Source of the DNA: Parachryseolinea silvisoli
GTDB taxonomy: Bacteria > Bacteroidota > Bacteroidia > Cytophagales > Cyclobacteriaceae
Reading direction: 5' to 3'
DNA: 64,000 nt
Assembly: GCF_021190955.1 (NCBI RefSeq)
Contig: NZ_JAIOAO010000006.1
Location: 186,001-250,000, forward strand
Below the pieces are notes generated by a model. That model made no database searches and was not told the origin of the DNA. It saw nothing but the letters and a program-made list of their open reading frames with translations. Numbering within the stretch: position 1 is the stretch's first letter; the number at the start of each line of letters is the position of its first letter. Positions 16,889 to 25,893 of the stretch are shown piece after piece. Position numbers and translations under genes: made by a program.

Positions 16889-17815
16889 ATGTCGAAACTC
16901 AGTCAAAAACATCTGCTTGGCATTAAGAACATCACCCGCGAAGACCTCGAACTTATTTTTGAAACCGCTGAGAATTTTAAAGGCGTCTTAAATCGCCCCG
17001 TGAAGAAGGTGCCCTCCTTGCGCGACATCACCATCGCCAACGTCTTTTTTGAAAACTCCACCCGTACCCGTCTTTCCTTTGAGCTGGCCCAGAAGCGGCT
17101 GTCGGCCGATGTCATTAACTTTTCGGCCTCCAACAGCTCGGTAAAGAAAGGCGAGACGCTGCTCGATACAGTCAACAACATTCTGGCCATGAAGGTGGAC
17201 ATGATCGTAATGCGTCATGCCAGCCCGGGTGCACCGCACTTTCTTGCCAAACACATCAACGCCAACATCGTCAACGCCGGCGACGGCACACACGAGCACC
17301 CCACGCAGGCGCTGCTGGATGCCTTCTCCATTCGCGAGAAGCTCGGCTCGCTGACGGGCAAAAAGGTGGCGATCATCGGTGACATTCTTCACTCGCGCGT
17401 GGCGCTGTCCAACATCTTTGCGCTGCAAAAGCTGGGTGCTAAAGTGATGGTGTGCGGCCCGCCCACGTTACTGCCGAAGTTCATCAGCCAGTTGGGTGTT
17501 GAAGTAGAGCTGGACGTGCGCAAGGCGTTGCTGTGGTGCGACGTGGCCAACGTGCTGCGCATCCAGCTGGAGCGTCAGCACATCAAATATTTCCCTTCTC
17601 TGCGCGAATACTCCCTGTACTACGGCATTACCAAAAAGCTGCTCGACAGCCTCAAGAAGCCGATCCTGATCATGCACCCCGGTCCTATCAACCGCGGCGT
17701 GGAGTTGAGCAGCGACGCCGCCGACTCATCACATTCCATCATTCTCGACCAGGTAGAAAACGGTGTGGCAATCCGCATGGCGGTGCTGTACCTGCTGGCC
17801 GGTGCGAATGCTTAA
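16889..17815 (+). CDS. pyrB: Aspartate carbamoyltransferase catalytic subunit
   Basis: PyrB condenses carbamoyl phosphate and aspartate in de novo pyrimidine synthesis. The 308-residue chain carries the carbamoyl-phosphate motif STRT at residues 57-60, SSVKKGETLLDT, HPTQALLDAF and the C-terminal HPGPINRGVE. The length matches class B/C catalytic subunits. No pyrI regulatory subunit follows. It is in an operon with pyrR, six bases upstream. Confidence 0.95.
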   Translation: MSKLSQKHLLGIKNITREDLELIFETAENFKGVLNRPVKKVPSLRDITIANVFFENSTRTRLSFELAQKRLSADVINFSASNSSVKKGETLLDTVNNILAMKVDMIVMRHASPGAPHFLAKHINANIVNAGDGTHEHPTQALLDAFSIREKLGSLTGKKVAIIGDILHSRVALSNIFALQKLGAKVMVCGPPTLLPKFISQLGVEVELDVRKALLWCDVANVLRIQLERQHIKYFPSLREYSLYYGITKKLLDSLKKPILIMHPGPINRGVELSSDAADSSHSIILDQVENGVAIRMAVLYLLAGANA

Positions 17816-17888
17816 AACACCGTTGGCGTAAGCCAAAACCATTCGATTCCTTTTTCGTATTTTTACTTACTCTGAAGACGCTATTCGT

Positions 17889-19259
17889 ATGATCTATAAT
17901 TCCATTATCGAAACGATCGGCAATACCCCGATTGTCAGGCTCAACAATGTGGTGAAGGGAGTACCCGGTACCATTCTGGCCAAGGTAGAATATTTCAACC
18001 CTGGCAACTCGACCAAAGACCGCATGGCCATTAAAATGGTGGAAGACGCGGAGAAGGCCGGTGTACTGAAACCCGGCGGCACGATTATCGAAGGCACGTC
18101 GGGCAACACCGGCATGGGCCTCGCGTTAGCGGCCATTGCCAAAGGCTACCGTTGCATCTTTACCATGGCTGATAAACAATCGCAGGAGAAGATCAACATT
18201 CTGAAAGCGGTGGGTGCCGAAGTAATTGTATGCCCCACGAACGTTGCCCCCGAGGACCCGCGCTCGTATTACTCTGTGGCGCGTAAGCTCAACAAAGATA
18301 TTCCCAACTCGATATACCCCAACCAGTACGACAATCCGTCAAACGCAGCGGCACACTATGCCACCACCGGCCCGGAAATCTGGAAACAGACCGCCGGTAA
18401 AATCACACACTATGTTGCAACGGTGGGTACAGGCGGCTCGATGTGCGGCACAGCACGCTACCTGAAAGAACAGAACCCTAACCTGGTGGCGATAGGCATC
18501 GACACCTATGGATCGGTATTCAAGAAGTACAAAGAGACGGGCATCTTTGACGAGAACGAAATCTACCCCTACATGACCGAAGGCTTCGGCGAAGACATTC
18601 TGCCCAAGAACGTAGACTTTGACGTGATCGACTCGTTCATAAAAGTAACGGATAAGGACGGCGCCATTGCTGCCCGCCGGCTGTCGCGCGAAGAAGGTTT
18701 GTTTGTGGGATGGTCCAGCGGCTCGGCCTTGCACGGTGCATTAGAGTACGCGCGCGAGAACCTGAAGAAAGATGATGTGATGGTCATTCTGCTGCCCGAC
18801 CACGGCACGCGCTATTTGGCCAAGGTATACAACGACCAGTGGATGAAAGACCACGGCTTCCTGGAAACCCGTGCGTTTAGCTCGGCCCGCGACATCATCA
18901 GCCGCCGCGCCAGCAAAGACAGCCTCATTACGGTGAGCAAAGACGCGAAGGTGAGCGAAGCCATCCTGTTGATCAACCGCCAGGGCATTGACCAGATCCC
19001 GGTGACAGAGAACGGCCACTTTGTTGGCAGTGTAAGCGCCTCCAGCCTGTTGGAGAAGATCATTCAAGACCCACAGTTGCAAGCCAAGGCTGTAGGCGAA
19101 GTGATGGATAAGCCCATGCCGTTCGTGGCGCCCGACAGTACATTGGACGTATTATCATCGCTGTTGAACAAAGACAATAAAGCGGTGCTGGTGCGCGACG
19201 ATTCAGAGAAGGTGCATATCATTACGCAGCACGACGTGTTGCAAGCCATGACAAGCTAA
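17889..19259 (+). CDS. Cystathionine beta-synthase with C-terminal CBS pair
   Basis: This PLP enzyme of the fold-type II family replaces the hydroxyl of serine (or acetylserine) with homocysteine. The 456 residues comprise a catalytic domain with the PLP lysine in NPGNSTKDRMA (Lys43), the phosphate loop GTSGNTGMGLA and GTGGSMCGTARYLK. A C-terminal pair of CBS domains runs from about residue 335 to the end. The CBS pair distinguishes it from plain CysK. Reverse transsulfuration is the probable pathway. No cystathionine lyase is adjacent. Confidence 0.88.
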   Translation: MIYNSIIETIGNTPIVRLNNVVKGVPGTILAKVEYFNPGNSTKDRMAIKMVEDAEKAGVLKPGGTIIEGTSGNTGMGLALAAIAKGYRCIFTMADKQSQEKINILKAVGAEVIVCPTNVAPEDPRSYYSVARKLNKDIPNSIYPNQYDNPSNAAAHYATTGPEIWKQTAGKITHYVATVGTGGSMCGTARYLKEQNPNLVAIGIDTYGSVFKKYKETGIFDENEIYPYMTEGFGEDILPKNVDFDVIDSFIKVTDKDGAIAARRLSREEGLFVGWSSGSALHGALEYARENLKKDDVMVILLPDHGTRYLAKVYNDQWMKDHGFLETRAFSSARDIISRRASKDSLITVSKDAKVSEAILLINRQGIDQIPVTENGHFVGSVSASSLLEKIIQDPQLQAKAVGEVMDKPMPFVAPDSTLDVLSSLLNKDNKAVLVRDDSEKVHIITQHDVLQAMTS

Positions 19260-19260
19260 G

Positions 19261-19289
19261 ATTTTGGAGGACTATTTGTCCTCCAAAAT
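19261..19289. terminator. Bidirectional terminator between convergent genes
   Basis: A perfect 12-bp stem (19261-19272 and 19278-19289, ATTTTGGAGGAC/GTCCTCCAAAAT) with a 5-base loop lies two bases after the cystathionine synthase stop. It overlaps the last codons of the minus-strand OmpA gene. A/T runs flank the GC core on both sides, so it can end transcription from either direction. Confidence 0.75.
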
Positions 19290-20504
19290 TTCAATTTCTA
19301 CCCGCACGTTTTCTTGTGCGCGATTGCCCATCTTATCATAGAGCGGGCGCTTGCCACCCCAGGCTTTTATATCCATACGATCGGCTTCGATGCCATCATT
19401 GATCAGGAAGCTTTTAATAGCAATAGCACGCTCTTCCGACAGTGCTTTGGCCGTGCCAAAGCCTTCCTTGGTATCCTTCAGCGAAAAGAACTCCGTGCTC
19501 CCCTCGGGCAGGGTGATGATCTTACCTGTAGCGTTGCCGTTGGTATGACCGTGAATACGGATCTTATACTTCGGATTTTCTTTCATCATGTCGCGCAGGC
19601 TCTGTATTTCATAACGCGACTCGGGCCGCATGACAGCGGCATCGCGGTAGAAGAGCACGTTGAACATCACGGAGACATCGCCCTTGTGCAGCCGCACCAG
19701 TCCGAACGGTATTTCTATGGCGCCTTCGGCGTTGGTTTCAATGCCTTCGCCCTCCGGCTTATTATAGTATAGATTGATCTGCTGCTTGCGATAACCAAAT
19801 ACTTCGGCGACCACCCCGATGCTGTCGGTCTTGCTGGCGGGGTCTCCCACCTTTACGATCTCATTTCCTTTGTAATCCCCTATTTTCCGGGCACGGTCCA
19901 GGTCGATAGCTTTCACTTCGCCTTCGACCTTTGCATTGTCAGTGGCACGGTAGAGGCGGAAGACAAACAGCTTGCCCGGCTTACCGTCGTCAACAAACTC
20001 GGGTTTCTTTTCAGGCTCGGGCTGCGGCGGCGCGGCTACATTGGTGACTACCGGCTCCGTCGTGACCGGGGCAGGCTCGTCCGGCACCCGTTCCATTTTC
20101 TGTTGGGTGTCGGGGTTGATGTCTACGCCCATGGTCTTTTCAGGAAGCGACGCAGTCGTTCCCAGTTCGAGCGAACCACTGTATACCCATGTATCGGCCA
20201 ACTCCGACTGGGCGCGCAAGCGACGTGCTTCCGAGATGGCCGCGGCACGGTCCGCAGTGCGCAGCACGTACACATAATACAGCTTCCGCACGGGGTTGAG
20301 CTGAATGTTGGCATGCAGGCTCAGATCGTGGTTGGCATGCTGGGTAAAGCGGACAGCATTACGCTGATACTTAAATGCCCCGATCACGACGTAGTTCTGG
20401 GCATCGTCAAGGTGTTGCTCCAGACGGATGGAGTTGGTGTAGGCAGGCTGTACCATGAGTACAGAGAAAATTCCTGCCAGTGCGGAAAAAAATAGGGTCT
20501 TCAT
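19272..20504 (-). CDS. OmpA-family protein with SPOR-like N-terminus
   Basis: A 410-residue cell-envelope protein. It has a signal peptide (cleavage near PAYTNS). A segment at about residues 36-110 (YVVIGAFKYQRNAVRFT, KLYYVYVLRT) resembles a SPOR-type peptidoglycan-binding fold. A Pro/Glu-rich linker follows, then a carboxypeptidase-like region, and a C-terminal OmpA domain (SLRDMMKENPKYKIRIHGHTN and ERAIAIKSFLINDGI). The OmpA domain should bind peptidoglycan and anchor the outer membrane. The reading frame's last codons form one arm of a terminator. Confidence 0.8.
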   Translation of the reverse strand: MKTLFFSALAGIFSVLMVQPAYTNSIRLEQHLDDAQNYVVIGAFKYQRNAVRFTQHANHDLSLHANIQLNPVRKLYYVYVLRTADRAAAISEARRLRAQSELADTWVYSGSLELGTTASLPEKTMGVDINPDTQQKMERVPDEPAPVTTEPVVTNVAAPPQPEPEKKPEFVDDGKPGKLFVFRLYRATDNAKVEGEVKAIDLDRARKIGDYKGNEIVKVGDPASKTDSIGVVAEVFGYRKQQINLYYNKPEGEGIETNAEGAIEIPFGLVRLHKGDVSVMFNVLFYRDAAVMRPESRYEIQSLRDMMKENPKYKIRIHGHTNGNATGKIITLPEGSTEFFSLKDTKEGFGTAKALSEERAIAIKSFLINDGIEADRMDIKAWGGKRPLYDKMGNRAQENVRVEIEILEDK

Positions 20505-20591
20505 GACTCACTGGCTTTGTTAGGTGATTAAACCAATACAAAGTTGGCAATGATTTAACAAAAAGCAATTAATTGTCTACTTATCAGTTGC

Positions 20592-22955
20592 TTACATTTT
20601 AGATAGAACTTCAAAGCGTTGTTCCAGGATGTCACCGCTTTCGTCCATGATGGTCAGGATGTGCTTCCCCTGGCCAGGGCGGACGGTGAGGTGGTGATGA
20701 CGCTGGGTGCTGCCCAGATACTCGCCATCGAGGTGCCAGAACACGGTGGCCTGCGGGTTGCGGTGGGCCAGCTCAAAGACAGCGTCGCCCAGCTGGCCGT
20801 TGAGGTCGCGGGGGATGTAGATCCGGGCGCCTGGCTTAGGGTAGATCATATCCATTGCCACCACCGCGGAGGACGGCTGACAGTCTTTACGAAAGGGTGG
20901 CAACGAGCGGTACGATACATTATGCGGACGGAAGTAATATTCCTGCGCGGGTGGCAAGACAAACCAATTTACGTCTACCATACGATCTACCGGCTCGCAG
21001 TTGCTGTGAACACGATATTTTCGGTCGCCTGTTAAGTGCACCCTGCGGTGCAGCGGACAAGCACCCGTCTGCAGGCCCCGGGTATGTACCCAGCGCGTCA
21101 CAACCTCGTCGCACAGCGGACTGTTGCGATAGCCGCTTTTGGCACAGACGGTAATCCTGGTCATTTCAGCTTCCGGTCGCCGGAACCAGCGATTACCGGG
21201 CAGTTGTGAAAATATGTCAAACATTACCGGTGCGGCGGCATCCGTACCGGTCAGCCCGGGACGTCCTTCGCCATCGGCATTGCCTACCCATACGCCCACG
21301 ACGTAGTCGGGCGTTACGCCCACAGCCCAGCCGTCGCGAAAGCCAAAGCTTGTGCCCGTCTTCCAGGCAATCTTTTTAGCACTATTGAAGTAGCGCCACC
21401 CGGATTCTTCGCCCGGGCGATACACCTCTTTCAGCGCGTCAAAGGTTTGATAGATCGACGCGGCATCCAGCACCGAGGAAGCTTCGCCCGCTACAGCAGC
21501 GGTCGTATCGATCGGTGCAAGCCGGTATGTCAACGGGTGTATATCTTTCGGCATATATTTATTCGCACCGGCCACGGTGAAATAGCGATTGAGGGTACGG
21601 GCCAGGGAGGCGTACATGCCGGTGATATCCCAGAGGGTGCCTTCGGCGCCACCCAAAATGAGCGATAGTCCGTAATGATCGGGTGGATGCTGCAGCGTGG
21701 TCATGCCCAGGTCTTTCAGCAACGAGTGGAATTTCTCGTAGCGGTAGTTGCGCAGCAGGTTTACGGCCGGCACGTTGAGCGAACGGATGAGGGCACGGTC
21801 GGCGGGCACGGCGCCGTCGTAGTCTTTCGAGAAATTCTTAGGCGTAAAGCCGTTGATAAAGATCGGTATGTCGGGCAGCAATGTGCCTGGCAATATTTTT
21901 CCTTCTTCAAGCGAAGCTGCAAAGAGAAAGGGCTTGAGAATGCTGCCTGTACTGCGGGGGGCACGGGCTACATCGACGTCGTCGCCCCGGTAGTTGCGCG
22001 TATTGCTTACGTTGCCCACGTAGGCCAGTACCCGCCCCGTGGCAACCTCTGCGACGATGGCAGCACTATGATGGATCTGGTTGCCCAGCAGTCGCTGGTG
22101 GTGGTCTTGTATAATCTGCTCGACGCGTTGCTGCACGTGCTGGTCGAGCGTGGACCGCAGCGTGTGGCCGGCGAGTTCCTCCTGCTGCATGCGCGCGAGC
22201 AGGTGTCGCGCGTTGCGCGGCAGCGGCAAAGGTTCTTCGGGAACAGGCTCTTCTTGCGCCAGCTGGCAGGTGAAGGCGTCGATATGCCCCTGGTCCCGCA
22301 GCCTTTCCAACAGCCGGTCACGCTTGGCCTTAAGCTGGGCGCGGTTGCGGCCGGGATGGATCAGCGCAGGGGCATTGGGCAACACGGCCAGCAACGCTGC
22401 CTCGCTCCAGGAAAGCGATCGCGCATCGCGGCCAAAATACCGCCAGCACGCAGCATCAATGCCCACCACGTTTCCGCCAAACGGCGCGTGTGAGGCATAC
22501 AGGGCCAGGACCTCATCTTTGCTGTGCCGCCACTCCAGGCGGGTGGCCAGGATGATCTCGATCAGTTTTTCACCGACGGTGCGCCCCTCTCCTTTGCGGG
22601 CCAGCCGTATCACCTGCATGGTAAGGGTACTGCCCCCGCTGACCACACGCTTCGCGGCCAGATTCTGGCGGAACGCGCGACCCAACGACAGCACGTCTAC
22701 CCCCGGGTGGCTGCGGAACCGCTTGTCTTCGTACGCCAGCAGGGCCGCGGTAAATTTTTCGGGAACGGTGTCCGTTTCCGGAAACCGCCATTGGCCATCC
22801 GGGGCGATGGCGGCGCTTAACAGGTCGCCGCGGGCCGATTCAAGCACCGTAGAATAGGGATCGGTAAAAAGGGTGGTCGGTAACGAGAAGTAATAGGCTA
22901 CCAGGGCAACCCCCAGCAAGACTGTACTAATTTTCCATTTTAACCCCCGTGACAT
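20592..22955 (-). CDS. pbpC: Penicillin-binding protein 1C
   Basis: A 787-residue bifunctional peptidoglycan synthase. It has an N-terminal membrane anchor (about residues 9-25). The GT51 glycosyltransferase domain has catalytic Glu76 in YEDKRFRSHPG and GGSTLTMQVIR. The transpeptidase domain has STGSILKPF (active Ser near residue 335), SLN in IRSLNVPAVNLL and KTGTSFGFRDGW near residue 528. A C-terminal BiPBP_C module follows. PBP1C is the usual partner of bacterial alpha-2-macroglobulin, encoded 6 kb away on the same strand. A TATTTTTG element ends seven bases before the ATG. Confidence 0.93.
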   Translation of the reverse strand: MSRGLKWKISTVLLGVALVAYYFSLPTTLFTDPYSTVLESARGDLLSAAIAPDGQWRFPETDTVPEKFTAALLAYEDKRFRSHPGVDVLSLGRAFRQNLAAKRVVSGGSTLTMQVIRLARKGEGRTVGEKLIEIILATRLEWRHSKDEVLALYASHAPFGGNVVGIDAACWRYFGRDARSLSWSEAALLAVLPNAPALIHPGRNRAQLKAKRDRLLERLRDQGHIDAFTCQLAQEEPVPEEPLPLPRNARHLLARMQQEELAGHTLRSTLDQHVQQRVEQIIQDHHQRLLGNQIHHSAAIVAEVATGRVLAYVGNVSNTRNYRGDDVDVARAPRSTGSILKPFLFAASLEEGKILPGTLLPDIPIFINGFTPKNFSKDYDGAVPADRALIRSLNVPAVNLLRNYRYEKFHSLLKDLGMTTLQHPPDHYGLSLILGGAEGTLWDITGMYASLARTLNRYFTVAGANKYMPKDIHPLTYRLAPIDTTAAVAGEASSVLDAASIYQTFDALKEVYRPGEESGWRYFNSAKKIAWKTGTSFGFRDGWAVGVTPDYVVGVWVGNADGEGRPGLTGTDAAAPVMFDIFSQLPGNRWFRRPEAEMTRITVCAKSGYRNSPLCDEVVTRWVHTRGLQTGACPLHRRVHLTGDRKYRVHSNCEPVDRMVDVNWFVLPPAQEYYFRPHNVSYRSLPPFRKDCQPSSAVVAMDMIYPKPGARIYIPRDLNGQLGDAVFELAHRNPQATVFWHLDGEYLGSTQRHHHLTVRPGQGKHILTIMDESGDILEQRFEVLSKM

Positions 22956-22962
22956 GTTTGGG

Positions 22963-22970
22963 CAAAAATA
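22963..22970 (-). promoter_or_regulatory. TAnnTTTG promoter element of pbpC
   Basis: TATTTTTG on the minus strand is an exact -7 match and ends seven bases before the pbpC ATG. This implies that pbpC is transcribed on its own with almost no leader rather than from an alpha-2-macroglobulin operon. No -33 TTTG is evident. Confidence 0.38.
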
Positions 22971-23050
22971 CCATTTTCCTGGCGGCCGGGAGTTACTAAA
23001 TTCACCGCGTGAGAATTATTATCCATACTATCTAACCGCTTCCGTTTCGC

Positions 23051-23374
23051 ATGAGTGCATTGATCAACCTGGTAAACCAGATCTTTGAGATCGAGCAAAA
23101 AAATACTAGCAAAGGTGACCCTGCGGAGCTGGGCCGCAACATGGAGCGCCTGCGTCACCACCTCGACGAGCTCGGACTGCAATACCACAGCCCCCTGAAT
23201 GAAAAATATACCGATACCCGCACCGACTGTGTGGCGAGCATCGTTGGTGACCTGGTAGATGCCTCGATGTATATCACCAAGGTGATCAAACCCGTAGTCT
23301 TTCAAAAAGATACGGCGGGTAACCGTACCATTGTACAGAAAGCCGTCGTTATAGTTGAACATCGTACTGTATGA
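23051..23374 (+). CDS. GrpE-like small protein coupled to Hsp70
   Basis: A 107-residue protein. Residues 1-50 are predicted helix, and the remainder resembles the beta-head of GrpE (LQYHSPLNEKYTDTRTDC, ITKVIKPVVFQKD, IVQKAVVIVE). GrpE-family heads act as nucleotide exchange factors for Hsp70. This one lacks the long N-terminal helix of ordinary GrpE, which is usually near 200 residues. Its TGA overlaps the Hsp70 start (ATGA at 23371-23374), tying the two together. The GrpE relation was judged by eye and needs a profile comparison, but the pairing with an Hsp70 gene strongly favours it. Confidence 0.65.
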   Translation: MSALINLVNQIFEIEQKNTSKGDPAELGRNMERLRHHLDELGLQYHSPLNEKYTDTRTDCVASIVGDLVDASMYITKVIKPVVFQKDTAGNRTIVQKAVVIVEHRTV

Positions 23375-25884
23375 GTAGCACCATTGACTTCGCCATCGAC
23401 CTGGGCACCACGAACTCGCTTATTGCGAAAGGGCAGTTCGGGACCATTGAAGTATATAAAAACCCTATCGGCCACAAAGAGACGCTACCGTCTGTCGTAG
23501 GCTTTCGCAATGATCGCATTCTGATTGGCGACAAAGCCCGCGAGTACGTGGAGAAGGACCCTGAGAATGTATTCGGCGGCTTCAAGCGCAAGATGGGAAC
23601 ATCGGAAACATTCTTCGTCAAAAACCTGCAGGCGCAGAAAACTCCCATCGAGCTCTCGGCCCTGGTGCTGAAGGAGCTGAAGACCTTTGTGCACAACGCC
23701 CCTGCTATACCGTCGGTGGTCATTACAATACCGGCGTCCTTCGACACGGTACAATCCAACGCCACCAAGAAGGCAGGCTACGAAGCCGGCTTTAAAGAAG
23801 TTGTGTTGCTGCAAGAGCCCATCGCCGCATGCCTGGCCTTTGCCAACAAAAGCGACGGCGTACAGAAACAAGGCAAGTGGCTGGTGTACGACTTGGGCGG
23901 CGGCACGTTTGACGTAGCCATCGTCTCCATCTCCGATGCGGAGCTGACCGTCATCGATCACAAGGGCGACAATTACCTGGGCGGACTGGACTTCGACAAC
24001 CTGCTGGTGGAGCGAATCATCCTCAAGCAGCTTTTCCGACAGCCCCACCTCACAAACCTGCAGGCAAAAGCGGCCAGTCAGGCGATTGAGTTTAAGCGCT
24101 TGTATCAGATCTTGTTACACAAAGCCGAGAACGCCAAGAAAGAGCTCTCCGTCAGCCCACAAACCGAAGTAGAAATTTCGGTAGAAGACGATTCCGGCAA
24201 CACGCAGGATATCCTATTAACGCTTACACGCGCCGATTTCAACAGCTGCATTGAAGACAAGGCGTTGTATACCATCGACCTCATCAACGAGCTACTGCAA
24301 CGCAATGCCCTGGCCACAACCGACATTCAACAGGTCGTGCTGGTCGGTGGCAGCACGTATATACCGCTGGTGCGCGAGCTGATTGAACGCAGGCTGAACA
24401 TCGGTGTAAATGCATCGGTAGACCCTACTACCGCCGTGGTGGTAGGGGCGGCGCAATATGCAGCCACGAAACGGGCCGAGGCCCATGCCGACGCCCTGGC
24501 GCAGCCCAGGAGTAGTACCAGCACCACGGCCCGCATACGTGTAAAAGCCTCGTACCTCAAGACCAGCATGGATACCGAAGAGCTATTCCTCGCCACGCTG
24601 GAAGGCGACATTACGAATATACATTATCGTATCCAACGGGAAGATGGGGGCTACGACTCGGGGTTAAAGAAAGCCACGGAAAAAATACGCGAATACCTCA
24701 CCCTGTTGCCCGCTCAATTGAGCCGGTTCCAGGTAAAGTTCTTTGACGACCGTAACGACCCGGTGGAGGCTGAGATCGACCCGATCGAGATCGTGCAGGG
24801 CAAATATAACATTCACGGCCAGCCGCTGCCCAACGACATCTGCCTGGAAGTAGACGATCTGGAGGAGCGTACAACCAAGCTGGAGCTGATCTTTGGTAAG
24901 AACAGTGTCTTGCCTCTCAAGAAGACCATCTACCGCGAGGTATCCAAAACGATCTATAAGAACAGTAAGGATAAGCTGATCGTCAGCATCCTGGAGGGTG
25001 ATCGCTTTGCGTTCCCGTCGACTAATCAGGTGATCGGTCTGATCGAGATCAACCCCGAAGAGCTGAACGCCGACCTCGTCAAAGGGTCGGACCTAGAGAT
25101 CAAGCTGGAAATTTCTGAATCACGTGATATCAACGTGAATGTATACCTCAGCATGACGGAACAAGAATTCAAGAACGTCTTCAGCCCGTCGGAGCGGTAC
25201 GTGAGCATCGGCAAACTGGAGGAGGAAGTCGACATTCTCATAGCGAAGCTAAAATCAGAGCTTCGCCAGAATGAAGCGACGGAAGACTATGAAACTGCCG
25301 GCAAGCTAGACACATACCTGCAAGAGGCGATGGTGATCCGCCAGGGCCTGGACAACCTGGGCACATCGCTTAACAGCGACGAGAAGTATCACCTGGAAGA
25401 ACGTAAGCGCAAGCTGGCCCAGAAATACGATCAGCTCGGAAGACTCCGCAAACTGACGGCCGCACGGACAGAATACTTTGAGGTCAAAAGTCGGTTGGTC
25501 TATGAGTTTAGTCAAAGCGACGAAACGCGTGTGAAGTATGAAACGCAATATAAACAGGCCGTCGACAGCGAGCCGGGCTTTGTCGCCTCCGAAAGTGTTT
25601 TCCTGGTGGAAGCGAAGACCAAACAGCTACGGATCATTCTAAACGACGTATTGCTCAACTCGCGTGATTTCCTGATCCGTCTGTATTACGACCTGGCGGG
25701 ACGATCGAAAGATGAGTTTACAGACAAGCAGCGCGCGATAGGTTATCTGGAGCAAGGTGAGAAGGCCCTGGAGCGGCAGAACTATAACGAGTTGAAAGTA
25801 ATCAATCTCAACTTGCTACAGCTGCTGCCGGATAAGAGCGAATACGTACGCCTGAAGAATTTCAAAGGAACGGGCATCGGGTGA
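23371..25884 (+). CDS. Non-canonical Hsp70-family protein, 837 residues
   Basis: The N-terminal ATPase domain is clear: phosphate-1 loop AIDLGTTNS (8-16), FKRKMG (71-76), QEPIAACLAF (148-157), phosphate-2 loop YDLGGGTFD (173-181), GGLDFDN (204-210) and adenosine motif VLVGGSTYIP (323-332). The usual hydrophobic DVLLLD-type linker after the ATPase domain is missing. In its place is a Ser/Thr-rich stretch at about 380-390 and an extra beta-rich domain (about 390-510). Only then comes a substrate-binding-like beta region, followed by a long helical coiled-coil tail (about 640-830). At 837 residues it is about 200 longer than DnaK. It is cotranscribed with a GrpE-like gene; no J-protein gene is nearby. 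Confidence 0.88.
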   Translation: MSSTIDFAIDLGTTNSLIAKGQFGTIEVYKNPIGHKETLPSVVGFRNDRILIGDKAREYVEKDPENVFGGFKRKMGTSETFFVKNLQAQKTPIELSALVLKELKTFVHNAPAIPSVVITIPASFDTVQSNATKKAGYEAGFKEVVLLQEPIAACLAFANKSDGVQKQGKWLVYDLGGGTFDVAIVSISDAELTVIDHKGDNYLGGLDFDNLLVERIILKQLFRQPHLTNLQAKAASQAIEFKRLYQILLHKAENAKKELSVSPQTEVEISVEDDSGNTQDILLTLTRADFNSCIEDKALYTIDLINELLQRNALATTDIQQVVLVGGSTYIPLVRELIERRLNIGVNASVDPTTAVVVGAAQYAATKRAEAHADALAQPRSSTSTTARIRVKASYLKTSMDTEELFLATLEGDITNIHYRIQREDGGYDSGLKKATEKIREYLTLLPAQLSRFQVKFFDDRNDPVEAEIDPIEIVQGKYNIHGQPLPNDICLEVDDLEERTTKLELIFGKNSVLPLKKTIYREVSKTIYKNSKDKLIVSILEGDRFAFPSTNQVIGLIEINPEELNADLVKGSDLEIKLEISESRDINVNVYLSMTEQEFKNVFSPSERYVSIGKLEEEVDILIAKLKSELRQNEATEDYETAGKLDTYLQEAMVIRQGLDNLGTSLNSDEKYHLEERKRKLAQKYDQLGRLRKLTAARTEYFEVKSRLVYEFSQSDETRVKYETQYKQAVDSEPGFVASESVFLVEAKTKQLRIILNDVLLNSRDFLIRLYYDLAGRSKDEFTDKQRAIGYLEQGEKALERQNYNELKVINLNLLQLLPDKSEYVRLKNFKGTGIG

Positions 25885-25892
25885 TGCCTGTT
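25869..25892. terminator. Hairpin at the convergent 3' ends
   Basis: AACGGGCATC (25869-25878) pairs with GATGCCTGTT (25883-25892), with one G-U pair. It covers the Hsp70 stop and reaches the stop of the convergent gene. The following T content is weak, so it is only a possible terminator. Confidence 0.4.
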
Positions 25893-25893
25893 C

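Noticed and set aside
22081-22857. A 258-codon open frame antisense to pbpC
   Set aside because: Rich in Ser and Arg with no domain; a shadow of the pbpC glycosyltransferase domain.
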